64,000 nucleotides of DNA, from NCBI RefSeq assembly GCF_014925385.1, contig NZ_JACSDK010000009.1, positions 124,001-188,000 on the forward strand, written 5' to 3'. Shown piece by piece: positions 33,776-41,984 of this stretch. The translations under genes and the position numbers were made by a program. The notes beneath the pieces are model-generated. The model had not been told where the DNA came from. It did no database searches and saw only the letters and a program-made list of their open reading frames with translations. Position 1 is the stretch's first letter. Each line of letters opens with the position of its first letter. This stretch comes from Pelagibius marinus (GTDB taxonomy: Bacteria; Pseudomonadota; Alphaproteobacteria; Kiloniellales; Kiloniellaceae).

Positions 33776-34570
33776 ATGAACATCTTCAGCAGCTGGAGCC
33801 TGATCCGCGCCTTCACCGTCCTGGTCTACCTCTTCATGTTCCTGCCGGTGGCGGTGGTCATCCTGCTGGCCTTCAACGCCAACCAGTTCGGCAGCTTTCC
33901 CATGGAGGGCGTCAGCTTCCGCTGGTTCATCGAACTGTGGCACAACGACGCCATCGTGCGCGCCTTCAAGACCTCGATGCTGCTGGGGGCACTGACCGCG
34001 GTGATCTCCGCCACGCTGGGCGTGCTCGCGAGCCTCGCCCTGGTGCGCTACGACTTCCGCGCCAAGAGCCTGATCACTACCGCCCTGATCGCGCCGATCC
34101 TGGTGCCGGAGGTGGTGCTGGCCGTCGCGCTGCTGCTGTTCCTGCGCTGGCTGGAGATGCCGAAGAGCTTTCCGCTGCTGCTGCTCGGCCACGTGATCTT
34201 CACCCTGCCCTTCGTGGTGCTGATCGTGCAGGCCCGCCTGGTGGCGGTGCGCCGCGAGTTCGAGGAAGCCGCGCTCAGCCTGGGCGCCAACGCCTTTCAC
34301 ACCTTCCGCGAGGTGACCTTGCCGCTGATCATGCCGGCGGTCTTCGCCGGCATCATCTTCGCCTTCACGATTTCCTTCGACGACGTCACCGGCACCCTGT
34401 TCTGGAAGCCGGGCGGCGTCGAGACGGTCCCCACGCAGATCTTCGCCATGCTGCGCAACTCCATAAGCCCGGAAATCAATGCGCTGGGCGCGGTGATGGT
34501 GGTGATCACCGTGGCGGTGCCCCTGCTGGGCGTCGCCATCGCCCGGCGCATGGCCGCCGCGCTCCGATAA
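33776..34570 (+). CDS. Spermidine/putrescine-type ABC permease (PotC-like)
   Basis: The product is 264 residues from ATG 33776; the longer frame to the left is a shadow of the first permease. It has six membrane segments and the coupling loop EEAALSLGANAFHTFREVTL. The middle ILVPEVVLAVALLLFLRWL and the ISFDDVTGTLFW stretch near the end match PotC. It pairs with the PotB-like protein to form the channel. Confidence 0.9.
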   Translation: MNIFSSWSLIRAFTVLVYLFMFLPVAVVILLAFNANQFGSFPMEGVSFRWFIELWHNDAIVRAFKTSMLLGALTAVISATLGVLASLALVRYDFRAKSLITTALIAPILVPEVVLAVALLLFLRWLEMPKSFPLLLLGHVIFTLPFVVLIVQARLVAVRREFEEAALSLGANAFHTFREVTLPLIMPAVFAGIIFAFTISFDDVTGTLFWKPGGVETVPTQIFAMLRNSISPEINALGAVMVVITVAVPLLGVAIARRMAAALR

Positions 34571-34637
34571 CAAGATATGCAGACCGATAACAACGAACCG
34601 CAAACCCACGAACACCAGACAGGGAAAGGTATGGGAG

Positions 34638-35792
34638 ATGGATAACACCACTCGCTATCAACGACTTCTCGAACGTTACCGCAACGGCGACCTCGACCGC
34701 CGCACCTTCCTCACGCTCTTGGGCGCCGCCAGCCTCACCGCCGGGCTGACCGGCGCGCCGCTGAAGGGACTGCAGCGACAGGCCATGGCCGCCACGCCGG
34801 AGAGCGTGCGCTTCGACGGCTGGGGCGGCGTCGTCTCCGAAGCCTTCCGCAAGCACGCCTTCGACCCCTATACCGAGAAGACCGGCATCAAGGTCGTCGA
34901 CGGCACCTTCGGCAGCGGCGACGAATACCTGAACCGCGTGAAGGCCGGCCAGGAAGGCGAATACAACATCTTCCACGCCTCCGGCGTCTTCGACTATGCC
35001 CGCTACGTGAACCTGGGCTACGACGTGGTGCTCAACGAGGCCAACATTCCGAACCTGAAGTACGTGATGTCGGCCCTGATGACGCCCTTCCGCGGCGTCA
35101 CCGGCGGCAAGCTCTCCGCCGCGCCCTACGACTACGGCACCACGGGCCTGGCCTACAACACCGAGAAGATCTCCAAGCAGGAGATGGAGGACAAGGGCGC
35201 CAAGATCCTCATCGACCCCAAGTACAAGGGCAAGATCGGCGGTTGGGGCGACTGGCGCACCCGCATCTGGTACGGCGCGCTGGCGACCGATCAGAACCCC
35301 AACAACATCCAGGACATGGACGCCGTCTGGGACGCCATCCGCGCGCACCGCGATCTGGCGCTGAAGTACTGGGGTTCGGGCGCCGAGCTGATGAGCCTGC
35401 TGGCCGAGGGCGAGATCTACGTCACCGAGGGCTGGTCGGGCCGCATCGCCGCGCTGCAGCAGCAGGGCCATCCCATCGCCTACTACGACGCGCCCAACAG
35501 CTACGCCTGGCAGGAATGCCTCATGGTGCTGAAGGGCAGCCCGCTGGAGGCCTGCGAGGAACTCCTGAACTTCATGCTGGAGCCGTCGGTTTCCATCGCG
35601 GTTGCCGAGGGGCAGAACTATCCCCCTTCGCTCGACCCCACCAAGGTCGACCTGGGCGAGAAGATCCCGACACTGCCGGCCTTCGACCCCACCGGCAAGC
35701 TGGCCAATCTCACCTTCGCGGATCCGGCCTACTGGAACGGCAACGAGGCGGAGTGGTCGAAGAAGTTCGGCCGCGTGCAGAAGGGCTACTGA
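34638..35792 (+). CDS. Polyamine-type ABC substrate-binding protein (PotD-like)
   Basis: In this 384-residue protein the N terminus DLDRRTFLTLLGAASLTAG, followed by AMA-A, looks like a Tat-type signal (DRRTFL), so it may be exported folded. The mature protein has the PotD fold: VRFDGWGGVVSEAFRK, YTEKTGIKVVDGTFGSGDEY, AAPYDYGTTGLAYNTEKI and VTEGWSGRIAALQQQG. The binding-site aromatic and acidic residues that hold polyamines cannot be placed without alignment. It follows the second permease by 67 bases and is followed by a strong hairpin. Confidence 0.88.
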   Translation: MDNTTRYQRLLERYRNGDLDRRTFLTLLGAASLTAGLTGAPLKGLQRQAMAATPESVRFDGWGGVVSEAFRKHAFDPYTEKTGIKVVDGTFGSGDEYLNRVKAGQEGEYNIFHASGVFDYARYVNLGYDVVLNEANIPNLKYVMSALMTPFRGVTGGKLSAAPYDYGTTGLAYNTEKISKQEMEDKGAKILIDPKYKGKIGGWGDWRTRIWYGALATDQNPNNIQDMDAVWDAIRAHRDLALKYWGSGAELMSLLAEGEIYVTEGWSGRIAALQQQGHPIAYYDAPNSYAWQECLMVLKGSPLEACEELLNFMLEPSVSIAVAEGQNYPPSLDPTKVDLGEKIPTLPAFDPTGKLANLTFADPAYWNGNEAEWSKKFGRVQKGY

Positions 35793-35812
35793 CCCGATTG
35801 GGTTATTGGGCC

Positions 35813-35850
35813 GCGGCGGGCCGGCCCTCCCCCGGCCCGCCGCACCTTTT
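35813..35850 (+). terminator. Strong hairpin after the binding-protein gene
   Basis: GCGGCGGGCCGG (35813-35824) and CCGGCCCGCCGC (35832-35843) form a perfect 12-bp stem with a 7-base loop, followed by ACCTTTT. It lies inside the operon, between the binding protein and its ATPase, where partial termination or 3' protection would raise the binding protein over the downstream enzymes. Confidence 0.65.
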
Positions 35851-35875
35851 CGTGCAAGAACCGGAGTAACCTCTG

Positions 35876-36970
35876 ATGAGCGATCGCGAGCCCGTCGTCG
35901 CACTGCGCCAGGTGATCAAGCGCTACGGCAATTTCACGGCGGTCGAGCCGATGGACCTGAACGTCGAGCCGGGCGCCTTCGTGACCCTGCTGGGCCCCTC
36001 GGGCTGCGGCAAGACGACGACCCTGCGCATGGTCGCCGGCCTGGCCGCCCCCAGCGGAGGCGACATCCTCATCAAGGGGTCTCGGGTCAACGAGGTGCCG
36101 ATCCACAAGCGTAACCTGGGCATCGTGTTCCAGAACTACGCCCTCTTCCCGCACAAGAACATTTTCGACAACGTCGCCTTCGGCCTGAAGTACCGCAAGG
36201 TGCCCAAGGCGGAGATCGCCGAGCGGGTCGCCCGCGCGCTGGAGCTGGTCCAGCTGCCGCAGATGGCCGACCGCTTCCCCAACCAGCTCTCCGGCGGCCA
36301 GCAGCAGCGCATCGCACTGGCCCGCGCCATCGTGGTGGAGCCCGACGTGCTGCTGCTCGACGAGCCGCTCTCGGCGCTGGACGCCAACCTGCGCGAGGAC
36401 ATGCGCGTCGAGCTGAAGAAAATTCAGCACCAGCTGGGCATCACCACCATCTTCGTCACCCATGACCAGTCGGAAGCCCTGGCCATGTCCGACAAGATCG
36501 TGGTTATGAACAAGGGCCGCATCGAGCAGGAGGGCTCGCCCGAGGAGGTTTACGCGCGCCCGCGTTCCGAGTTCGTCGCCCGCTTCCTGGGCAACTCCAA
36601 CCTGCTGGACGGCACCATCACCGCGCACAACGGCAGCAGCCTCAGCGTCGAGGTCGGCGGCCTGGGCCAGGTCGAAGCGGACGCGAACGGCGCCGCCGTG
36701 CCGCAGGACGGCCAGCCGGTGCGCCTGGTGGTGCGCGCGGAAAAGCTGCACCTCTCCACCGAGCCCAGTGGCGAGCCCGGCGCCACCCGGATGAACGGCC
36801 GCGTCGACACCGTTGACTACCAGGGACAGGCGGCCCGATATTTCGTGACCGTCGGCGCCCACAGCCTTCAGGTGATCAACCCGATCGACAGCCGCCCCTT
36901 CGCCGAGGGCGCCGAGGTCTGCGTGCATGTCCGGCCGCGGGACATCGTGCTGCTGACGCCCGAAGCCTGA
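35876..36970 (+). CDS. Spermidine/putrescine-type ABC ATPase (PotA-like)
   Basis: This 364-residue protein has Walker A GPSGCGKTT, Q loop FQNYALFPHKNIFDN, signature LSGGQQQR, Walker B LLLDEPLSALD and the switch His in VTHDQSEAL. The C-terminal TOBE domain (about 285-360) ends VCVHVRPRDIVLLTP. The ATG at 35876 follows GGAGTAAC. It energises the two permeases above. The aminotransferase starts 8 bases later, tying transport to catabolism in one transcript. Confidence 0.93.
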   Translation: MSDREPVVALRQVIKRYGNFTAVEPMDLNVEPGAFVTLLGPSGCGKTTTLRMVAGLAAPSGGDILIKGSRVNEVPIHKRNLGIVFQNYALFPHKNIFDNVAFGLKYRKVPKAEIAERVARALELVQLPQMADRFPNQLSGGQQQRIALARAIVVEPDVLLLDEPLSALDANLREDMRVELKKIQHQLGITTIFVTHDQSEALAMSDKIVVMNKGRIEQEGSPEEVYARPRSEFVARFLGNSNLLDGTITAHNGSSLSVEVGGLGQVEADANGAAVPQDGQPVRLVVRAEKLHLSTEPSGEPGATRMNGRVDTVDYQGQAARYFVTVGAHSLQVINPIDSRPFAEGAEVCVHVRPRDIVLLTPEA

Positions 36971-36978
36971 GTGACGAC

Positions 36979-38400
36979 TTGGCGACAAGAGAACAACCCT
37001 TGGGGACCACTGCCCTTATGACCGCCACCACCGCGCCCGCAGCCCAGACCCGCGAGCCCTCCAACCTCTTCTACCAGACACGCAACCGCCGCCCGGTCGT
37101 GGCGCGCGCCGAGGGCATCTATTTCTGGGACAAGGACGGCAGGCGCTACATCGACGGCTCCAGCGGCGCCATGGTGGCCAACATCGGCCACAGCAACCCG
37201 CGGGTCCTGGCCGCCATGCGCCGCCAGATGGAAGAGACCACCTTTGCCTACCGCCTGCACTTCGAGAACGAGGCGGCGGAGACCCTGGCCAAGCGCATCG
37301 CCCAGCGCGCGCCGCAGGGCCTGGACCGCATCTTCTTCGTCTCCGGCGGCTCGGAGGCCGTGGAGTCCTGCCTGAAGCTGGCCCGCCAGCACGCCGTGGC
37401 GACGGGCCAGGAAAAGCGCTGGAAGGTGATCTCGCGCTTTCCCTCCTACCACGGCGCGACCCTGGGCGCCCTGGCCGTCACCGGCTACACGCCGATGACC
37501 GCGCCCTTCGCGCCGATGATGCAGGAGATGCCCAAGATCCCGGCGCCGACCTGCTACCTGGACCGCGACAACCTGGACTGGGAGGCGCGCGGCCTGCGCT
37601 ATGCGGAGATGCTGCGCGAGGAGATCGAGCGCCAGGGGCCGGAGAGCGTGCTGGCCTTCATCATGGAGCCGGTGGGCGGCGCCTCGACCGGTGCCCTGGT
37701 CGCCCCCGACAGCTACTACGCGCGCGTCCGCGAGATCTGCGACGACTACGGCATCCTGCTGATTCTCGACGAGGTGATGAGCGGCGTCGGGCGTACCGGG
37801 CGCTTCCTCGCCTCCGAGCACTGGGACCTGCGCCCCGACATCATCGCCCTCTCCAAGGGCTTCGCCGCCGGCTATGCGCCGCTGGGCGCCATGGTCGCCG
37901 ACCGCCGCCTGGTGGAACCGGTGCTGGACGCCGGCGGCTTCATCCACGGCTACACCTACGCCGGCAACCCGCTGGCCTGCGCCGCCGGCCTGGCGGTGCT
38001 GGAGGAGATCGAAAGCCAGGACCTGATGGGCAACGCCACGCGCATGGGCGGTCTGCTGAAGGGCGGCCTCTGCCGCCTGATGGCGCGCTTCCCCTTCATC
38101 GGCGACGTGCGCGGCCTCGGCCTGCTGCTGGCCTTCGAGATGGTGGCCGACCGCCAGACCATGCAGCCGCTGCCCAAGGGGCTGAACGCCCACAGCCGCC
38201 TGGTGGATCTGGCCTACGAGCGCGGGCTGATCATCTATTCGCGGCGCACCCGAGGCGGCATTGAAGGCGACCACTTCCTGGTCTGCCCGCCGATGATCGT
38301 CGACGAAGCCCAGGTCGGCGAGATCCTGGGCCTGCTGGAAGAAAGCCTCGTCGCCTTCGCCGCCGAGGCCGGCCTGCCCGTTTCCAACAGCGCCGCGTGA
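36979..38400 (+). CDS. Class III aminotransferase (omega- or beta-amine type)
   Basis: This 473-residue PLP enzyme starts at a non-ATG codon at 36979, or at ATG 37018 (MTATTAPAA). Motifs are the phosphate-binding SGGSEAVESCLKLARQ, SYHGATLGALAVTG, the Asp holding the ring in LLILDEVMSGVGRTG, the Schiff-base Lys in ALSKGFAAGYAPLGA, and GYTYAGNPLACAAGLAV. This group includes beta-alanine:pyruvate, putrescine:pyruvate and taurine aminotransferases. Coupling to BKACE by a 4-base overlap suggests its product is a beta-keto acid; the exact substrate is inferred, not seen. Confidence 0.87.
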   Translation: MATREQPLGTTALMTATTAPAAQTREPSNLFYQTRNRRPVVARAEGIYFWDKDGRRYIDGSSGAMVANIGHSNPRVLAAMRRQMEETTFAYRLHFENEAAETLAKRIAQRAPQGLDRIFFVSGGSEAVESCLKLARQHAVATGQEKRWKVISRFPSYHGATLGALAVTGYTPMTAPFAPMMQEMPKIPAPTCYLDRDNLDWEARGLRYAEMLREEIERQGPESVLAFIMEPVGGASTGALVAPDSYYARVREICDDYGILLILDEVMSGVGRTGRFLASEHWDLRPDIIALSKGFAAGYAPLGAMVADRRLVEPVLDAGGFIHGYTYAGNPLACAAGLAVLEEIESQDLMGNATRMGGLLKGGLCRLMARFPFIGDVRGLGLLLAFEMVADRQTMQPLPKGLNAHSRLVDLAYERGLIIYSRRTRGGIEGDHFLVCPPMIVDEAQVGEILGLLEESLVAFAAEAGLPVSNSAA

Positions 38401-39341
38401 GCCCGACCATGGCCAACAACAAAGTCATCATCACCTGCGCGGTCACCGGCTCGATCCACACGCCGAGCATGAGTCCGCACCTGCCGGTTACCCCGGACGA
38501 GATCGCCGCCGGCGCGGTGGCCGCCGCCGAGGCCGGCGCGGCGATCCTGCACCTGCACGCCCGCCACCCCGAGGACGGCCGCCCCTCGGCCGACCCGGCC
38601 CACTTCATGGCCTTCCTGCCGCGCATCAAGCAGGCCTGCGACGCCGTGGTGAACATCACCACCGGCGGCAGCGCCCAGATGACCCTGGACGAGCGCCTGG
38701 CCGCGCCGCTGCAGGCCCAGCCGGAGATGTGCTCGCTGAACATGGGCTCCATGAACTTCGGCACCTTTCCACTGCTTGAGCGCTACGACGACTGGAAGCA
38801 CGACTGGGAGCCCGGCTTCCTGGAAGCCTCGCGCGATACCGTCTTCAAGAACACCTTCGCCGACATCGAGGGCGTGCTCGACCGCCTGGGCAACGGCTGC
38901 GGCACCCGCTTCGAGTTCGAGTGCTACGACAGCGGCCACATCCAGACCGTCGCCTTCTACCTGGCCCAAGGCCTGATCAAGCCGCCGGTCTTCCTGCAGT
39001 TCGTGCTCGGCGTGCTGGGCGGCGCCGACGCCTCGCCGGAGCAGCTCATGCACATGAAGGCGACGGCCGACCGCCTGCTGGGCGAGGCCTACCGCTTCTC
39101 CGTCCTGGCCGCCGGGCGTCAGCAGATGCCGCTTGGCACCCTGGGCGTCATCCTGGGCGGCAACGTGCGCGTCGGCCTGGAAGACAGCCTCAGCATCGGG
39201 CGCGGCCGGCTCGCCGAGAGCAACGCCCAGCAGGTGGAGAAGATCCGCCGCATCCTGGAAGAGCTGGGCTACGAGGCCGCCAGGCCGGACGAGGTGCGCG
39301 AGACCCTGGAGCTCAAGGGCGGCGACCGGGTGTCCTTCTGA
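38397..39341 (+). CDS. Beta-keto acid cleavage enzyme (BKACE, DUF849)
   Basis: This 314-residue protein starts at GTG 38397 inside the aminotransferase stop (GTGA); ATG 38409 is the alternative. It matches the Kce/BKACE family: VIITCAVTGSIHTPSMSPHL, the zinc-binding ILHLHARHPEDGRPS (His52, His54), NITTGGS and GGNVRVGLEDSL. The family condenses a beta-keto acid with acetyl-CoA to give acetoacetate and a shortened acyl-CoA; the founding member acts on 3-keto-5-aminohexanoate in lysine fermentation. Pocket residues set the substrate and would need modelling. It overlaps the next gene by one base. Confidence 0.9.
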   Translation: MSPTMANNKVIITCAVTGSIHTPSMSPHLPVTPDEIAAGAVAAAEAGAAILHLHARHPEDGRPSADPAHFMAFLPRIKQACDAVVNITTGGSAQMTLDERLAAPLQAQPEMCSLNMGSMNFGTFPLLERYDDWKHDWEPGFLEASRDTVFKNTFADIEGVLDRLGNGCGTRFEFECYDSGHIQTVAFYLAQGLIKPPVFLQFVLGVLGGADASPEQLMHMKATADRLLGEAYRFSVLAAGRQQMPLGTLGVILGGNVRVGLEDSLSIGRGRLAESNAQQVEKIRRILEELGYEAARPDEVRETLELKGGDRVSF

Positions 39342-39841
39342 TGGCCGAGATCAGCGTACGTCTGGCCGGCAAGGCCGACGCGCAGGCGGTCTACGGCTTG
39401 GTCGTGGAACTGGGGCGCGCAAGAGGCATGCCGGAAAAGGTGGTCTCCAGCGTCGCCGACATCGAGCGCGACGGCTTCGGCGACGACCCGGCCTTCGAGG
39501 CGCTCATCGCCGAGGTGGACGGCAAGCCGGCCGGGCTCTGCCTCTTCTTCGGCAGCTATTCCACCTGGCGCGGCCGGCGCGGCATCTATGTGCAGGACCT
39601 GGTGGTCCTGGAGAGCGCCCGCTCCCTGGGTCTCGGCCGCCGCCTGCTGGCCGAGGTGGCCGCACTGGCAAAGGCGCGGGGCGCCGCCTACCTCAGACTT
39701 TCCGTCGACGACGACAATCTTGGCGCCCAGCGCTTCTACCAGCGCACGGGCCTCAGGCATTCCACGCCGGAGCAGATCTACGTGCTGGAAGACGACGCGC
39801 TCGACGCCCTGGCCGAAAGCGCGAAAGGAGCGTCGGCATGA
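39341..39841 (+). CDS. GNAT-family N-acetyltransferase
   Basis: This 166-residue protein has the GNAT fold: SVRLAGKADAQAVYGLV at the start, the central VQDLVVLESARSLGLGRRLL with the acetyl-CoA pyrophosphate loop (R-S-L-G-L-G), and RFYQRTGLRHS near the end. It is similar in layout to diamine/polyamine N-acetyltransferases (SSAT type), but I cannot assign the substrate with certainty. The start ATG 39341 overlaps the BKACE stop (TGATG), and its own stop overlaps the amidohydrolase start. It thus lies in the same message as an enzyme expected to remove acetyl groups. Confidence 0.82.
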   Translation: MAEISVRLAGKADAQAVYGLVVELGRARGMPEKVVSSVADIERDGFGDDPAFEALIAEVDGKPAGLCLFFGSYSTWRGRRGIYVQDLVVLESARSLGLGRRLLAEVAALAKARGAAYLRLSVDDDNLGAQRFYQRTGLRHSTPEQIYVLEDDALDALAESAKGASA

Positions 39842-40875
39842 AGGTATTCTCCGCGCCTGAGCGGCAGAAGATTCACTACCCGCGCAATTTCCTGGTCAAC
39901 GGCGCGCCGCAGCCGAACCCGGAAGTGCCGGAGCGCGTCGACCGCCTGTTGCAGGCCGCGAGCGCCGGCGGCCACGACATCGCCGCGCCCGCCGACCACG
40001 GCCTCGGCCCCATCGCCGCCGTCCACACGCCGGAGTACCTCCGCTTCCTGGAGCACATCTACGAACGCTGGGCGCGCATCCCCGGTGCTTCCGAAGAGGT
40101 CATCCCCAACATCCACCCGGACCGCCGCGAGGCCAGCTACCCGCTCTCCGCCGTGGGCCAGGCCGGCTACCACATGGCTGACACCGCCTGCCCCATCGGC
40201 CCCGACTCCTGGGCGGCGATTCGCTGGAGCGCCAACTGCGCCGCCTCGGCCGCCGAAGCGGTGCTGGGCGGCGCGCCGGCCGCCTATGCGCTCTGCCGCC
40301 CGCCCGGGCACCACGCCTTCACCGACCTGGCCGGCGGCTTCTGCTTCGTCAACAACGCCGCCGTGGCCGCCATGGTGCTGCGGCAGAAACACGCCCGCGT
40401 CGCCATCGTCGACGTCGACCTGCACCACGGCAACGGCACCCAGGGCATCTTCTACCGGCGCGACGACGTGCTGACCGTCTCGGTCCATGCCGACCCGATC
40501 CGCTTCTACCCCTTCTTCTGGGGCCACGCGCATGAGCGCGGCGAGGGCGCGGGGACCGGCTATAACCTGAACCTGCCGCTGCCGCGCGGTTCGGAAGACG
40601 CGGCCTTCCTGGAGGCCCTCAACCGCGGCCTGGAAACGGTCGCCGCCTTCGCCCCCGGCGCCCTGGTGGTGGCGCTCGGCCTCGACGCCTTCGAGGGCGA
40701 TCCCTTCGGCGGCCTCGCGGTCAGCACCGAAGGCTTCAGCAGGATCGGCGCGCGCCTGGCCGGGCTCGGCCTGCCCAGTATCGTGATCCAGGAAGGCGGC
40801 TACCTCTGCGACGCCCTGGGTGATAACCTCGCCGCCTTCCTCGGCGGCTTCGAAGCCGATCACAAGACAAACTAG
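39838..40875 (+). CDS. Acetylpolyamine amidohydrolase (HDAC family)
   Basis: This 345-residue protein belongs to the arginase/deacetylase superfamily. The active-site residues are in place: RPPGHHA with His158 and His159, zinc ligands in DVDLHHGNG (Asp194, His196), Asp283 in GLDAFEGDP, and the catalytic Tyr322 in EGGY. Apart from the His pair these numbers are one less than those I recall for the Mycoplana ramosa acetylpolyamine amidohydrolase, and the loop HADPIRFYPFFWG is also typical of that group. It should hydrolyse N-acetylated amines to the free amine and acetate in the cytoplasm. It starts within the GNAT stop (ATGA). Confidence 0.88.
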   Translation: MKVFSAPERQKIHYPRNFLVNGAPQPNPEVPERVDRLLQAASAGGHDIAAPADHGLGPIAAVHTPEYLRFLEHIYERWARIPGASEEVIPNIHPDRREASYPLSAVGQAGYHMADTACPIGPDSWAAIRWSANCAASAAEAVLGGAPAAYALCRPPGHHAFTDLAGGFCFVNNAAVAAMVLRQKHARVAIVDVDLHHGNGTQGIFYRRDDVLTVSVHADPIRFYPFFWGHAHERGEGAGTGYNLNLPLPRGSEDAAFLEALNRGLETVAAFAPGALVVALGLDAFEGDPFGGLAVSTEGFSRIGARLAGLGLPSIVIQEGGYLCDALGDNLAAFLGGFEADHKTN

Positions 40876-40880
40876 AATCC

Positions 40881-41984
40881 ATGACGCAGACGGCAGACGT
40901 GATTGTCATCGGCGCCGGCATGGCCGGAGCCTCGGCGGCGGCGGAGATGACCCGCGGCGCCAAGGTGGTGGTGCTGGAGAGCGAGCCCCACCCCGGCTAC
41001 CACAGCACCGGGCGCTCGGCGGCCATCTTCATCCAGAGCTACGGCAACGCCGCCGTGCGGCAGTTGAACCGGGCGAGCCGCCCGCTGCTGGAAGCGCATC
41101 CCTTCGACCCGGAGGGCGCCGGCGTGCTGTCGCCGCGCGGCATCCTGACGCTGGCCGGCGCGGACGAGACCGCTCACCTCGACGCCCTGCTGGCGGAAAA
41201 TCCCGGCGTCGAGGAGATACCCCCTGACGAAGCGGTCGAGATGGTGCCGATCCTGCGCCGCGCGGCCATCGAACGCGCCGCCTTCGAGGCCGACGCCCTG
41301 GACATCGACGTCGACCGCCTGCACCAGCTCTACCTGCGCCACCTGAAACAGGCGGGCGGCAGCCTGGTCTGCAACGCCGGGGTCACCGGGCTCACCCGCG
41401 ACGGCGGGGTGTGGCGCGCCGAAACCCGCGCCGGCGTCTTCGAGGCGCCGCTGGTGGTGAACGCCGCCGGGGCCTGGGCCGACCTGACCGCCGCCATGGC
41501 CGGCGTCGAGCCGCTGGGCCTCCGGCCGCTGCGCCGCTCCGCCGCCATCCTGCCGGCCCCGCCGGGCCACGCGGTCGAGCGCTGGCCCCTGGCCGGCAAC
41601 GCGGCCGAGACCTATTACTTCAAGCCGGAGGCCGGGAAGCTGATGGTCTCGCCGGCCGACGAAACGCCGGTCGACCCGCACGACGCCTGGCCCGACGACA
41701 TGGACCTGGCCGAGGGCCTGGACCGCTTCGCCCGGGCCGTCGACTACGAGGTGACGCGCGTCGAGCGAACCTGGGCGGGCCTCAGGACCTTCGCGCCCGA
41801 CCGCGCCCTGGTGATCGGCTTCGATCCCACGGCCGAGGGCTTCTTCTGGCTGGCCGGACAGGGCGGCTACGGCATCCAGACCGCCCCCGGCGCGGCGCGC
41901 CTGGCCGCCGGCCTGCTGCTGGAGGAGACGGCGCCGACCGGGATCGACCCCGCCCCCTTGAGCCCGGCGCGTTTCCGGGACTAG
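40881..41984 (+). CDS. FAD-dependent amine/amino-acid oxidoreductase (DAO family)
   Basis: This 367-residue protein has the dinucleotide fold at the N terminus (DVIVIGAGMAGASAAAEM), the DAO-type GYHSTGRSAAIF stretch, a second FAD contact VVNAAGAWADLTA, and the C-terminal GFFWLAGQGGYGIQTAPGAA. The family covers D-amino acid oxidase, sarcosine oxidase and gamma-glutamylputrescine oxidase. It starts 5 bases after the amidohydrolase and is the last gene of the plus-strand unit. It probably oxidises an amine of the pathway to an aldehyde or imine. Its TAG stop overlaps the stop of the convergent aldehyde dehydrogenase (CTAG, 41981-41984). Confidence 0.87.
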   Translation: MTQTADVIVIGAGMAGASAAAEMTRGAKVVVLESEPHPGYHSTGRSAAIFIQSYGNAAVRQLNRASRPLLEAHPFDPEGAGVLSPRGILTLAGADETAHLDALLAENPGVEEIPPDEAVEMVPILRRAAIERAAFEADALDIDVDRLHQLYLRHLKQAGGSLVCNAGVTGLTRDGGVWRAETRAGVFEAPLVVNAAGAWADLTAAMAGVEPLGLRPLRRSAAILPAPPGHAVERWPLAGNAAETYYFKPEAGKLMVSPADETPVDPHDAWPDDMDLAEGLDRFARAVDYEVTRVERTWAGLRTFAPDRALVIGFDPTAEGFFWLAGQGGYGIQTAPGAARLAAGLLLEETAPTGIDPAPLSPARFRD

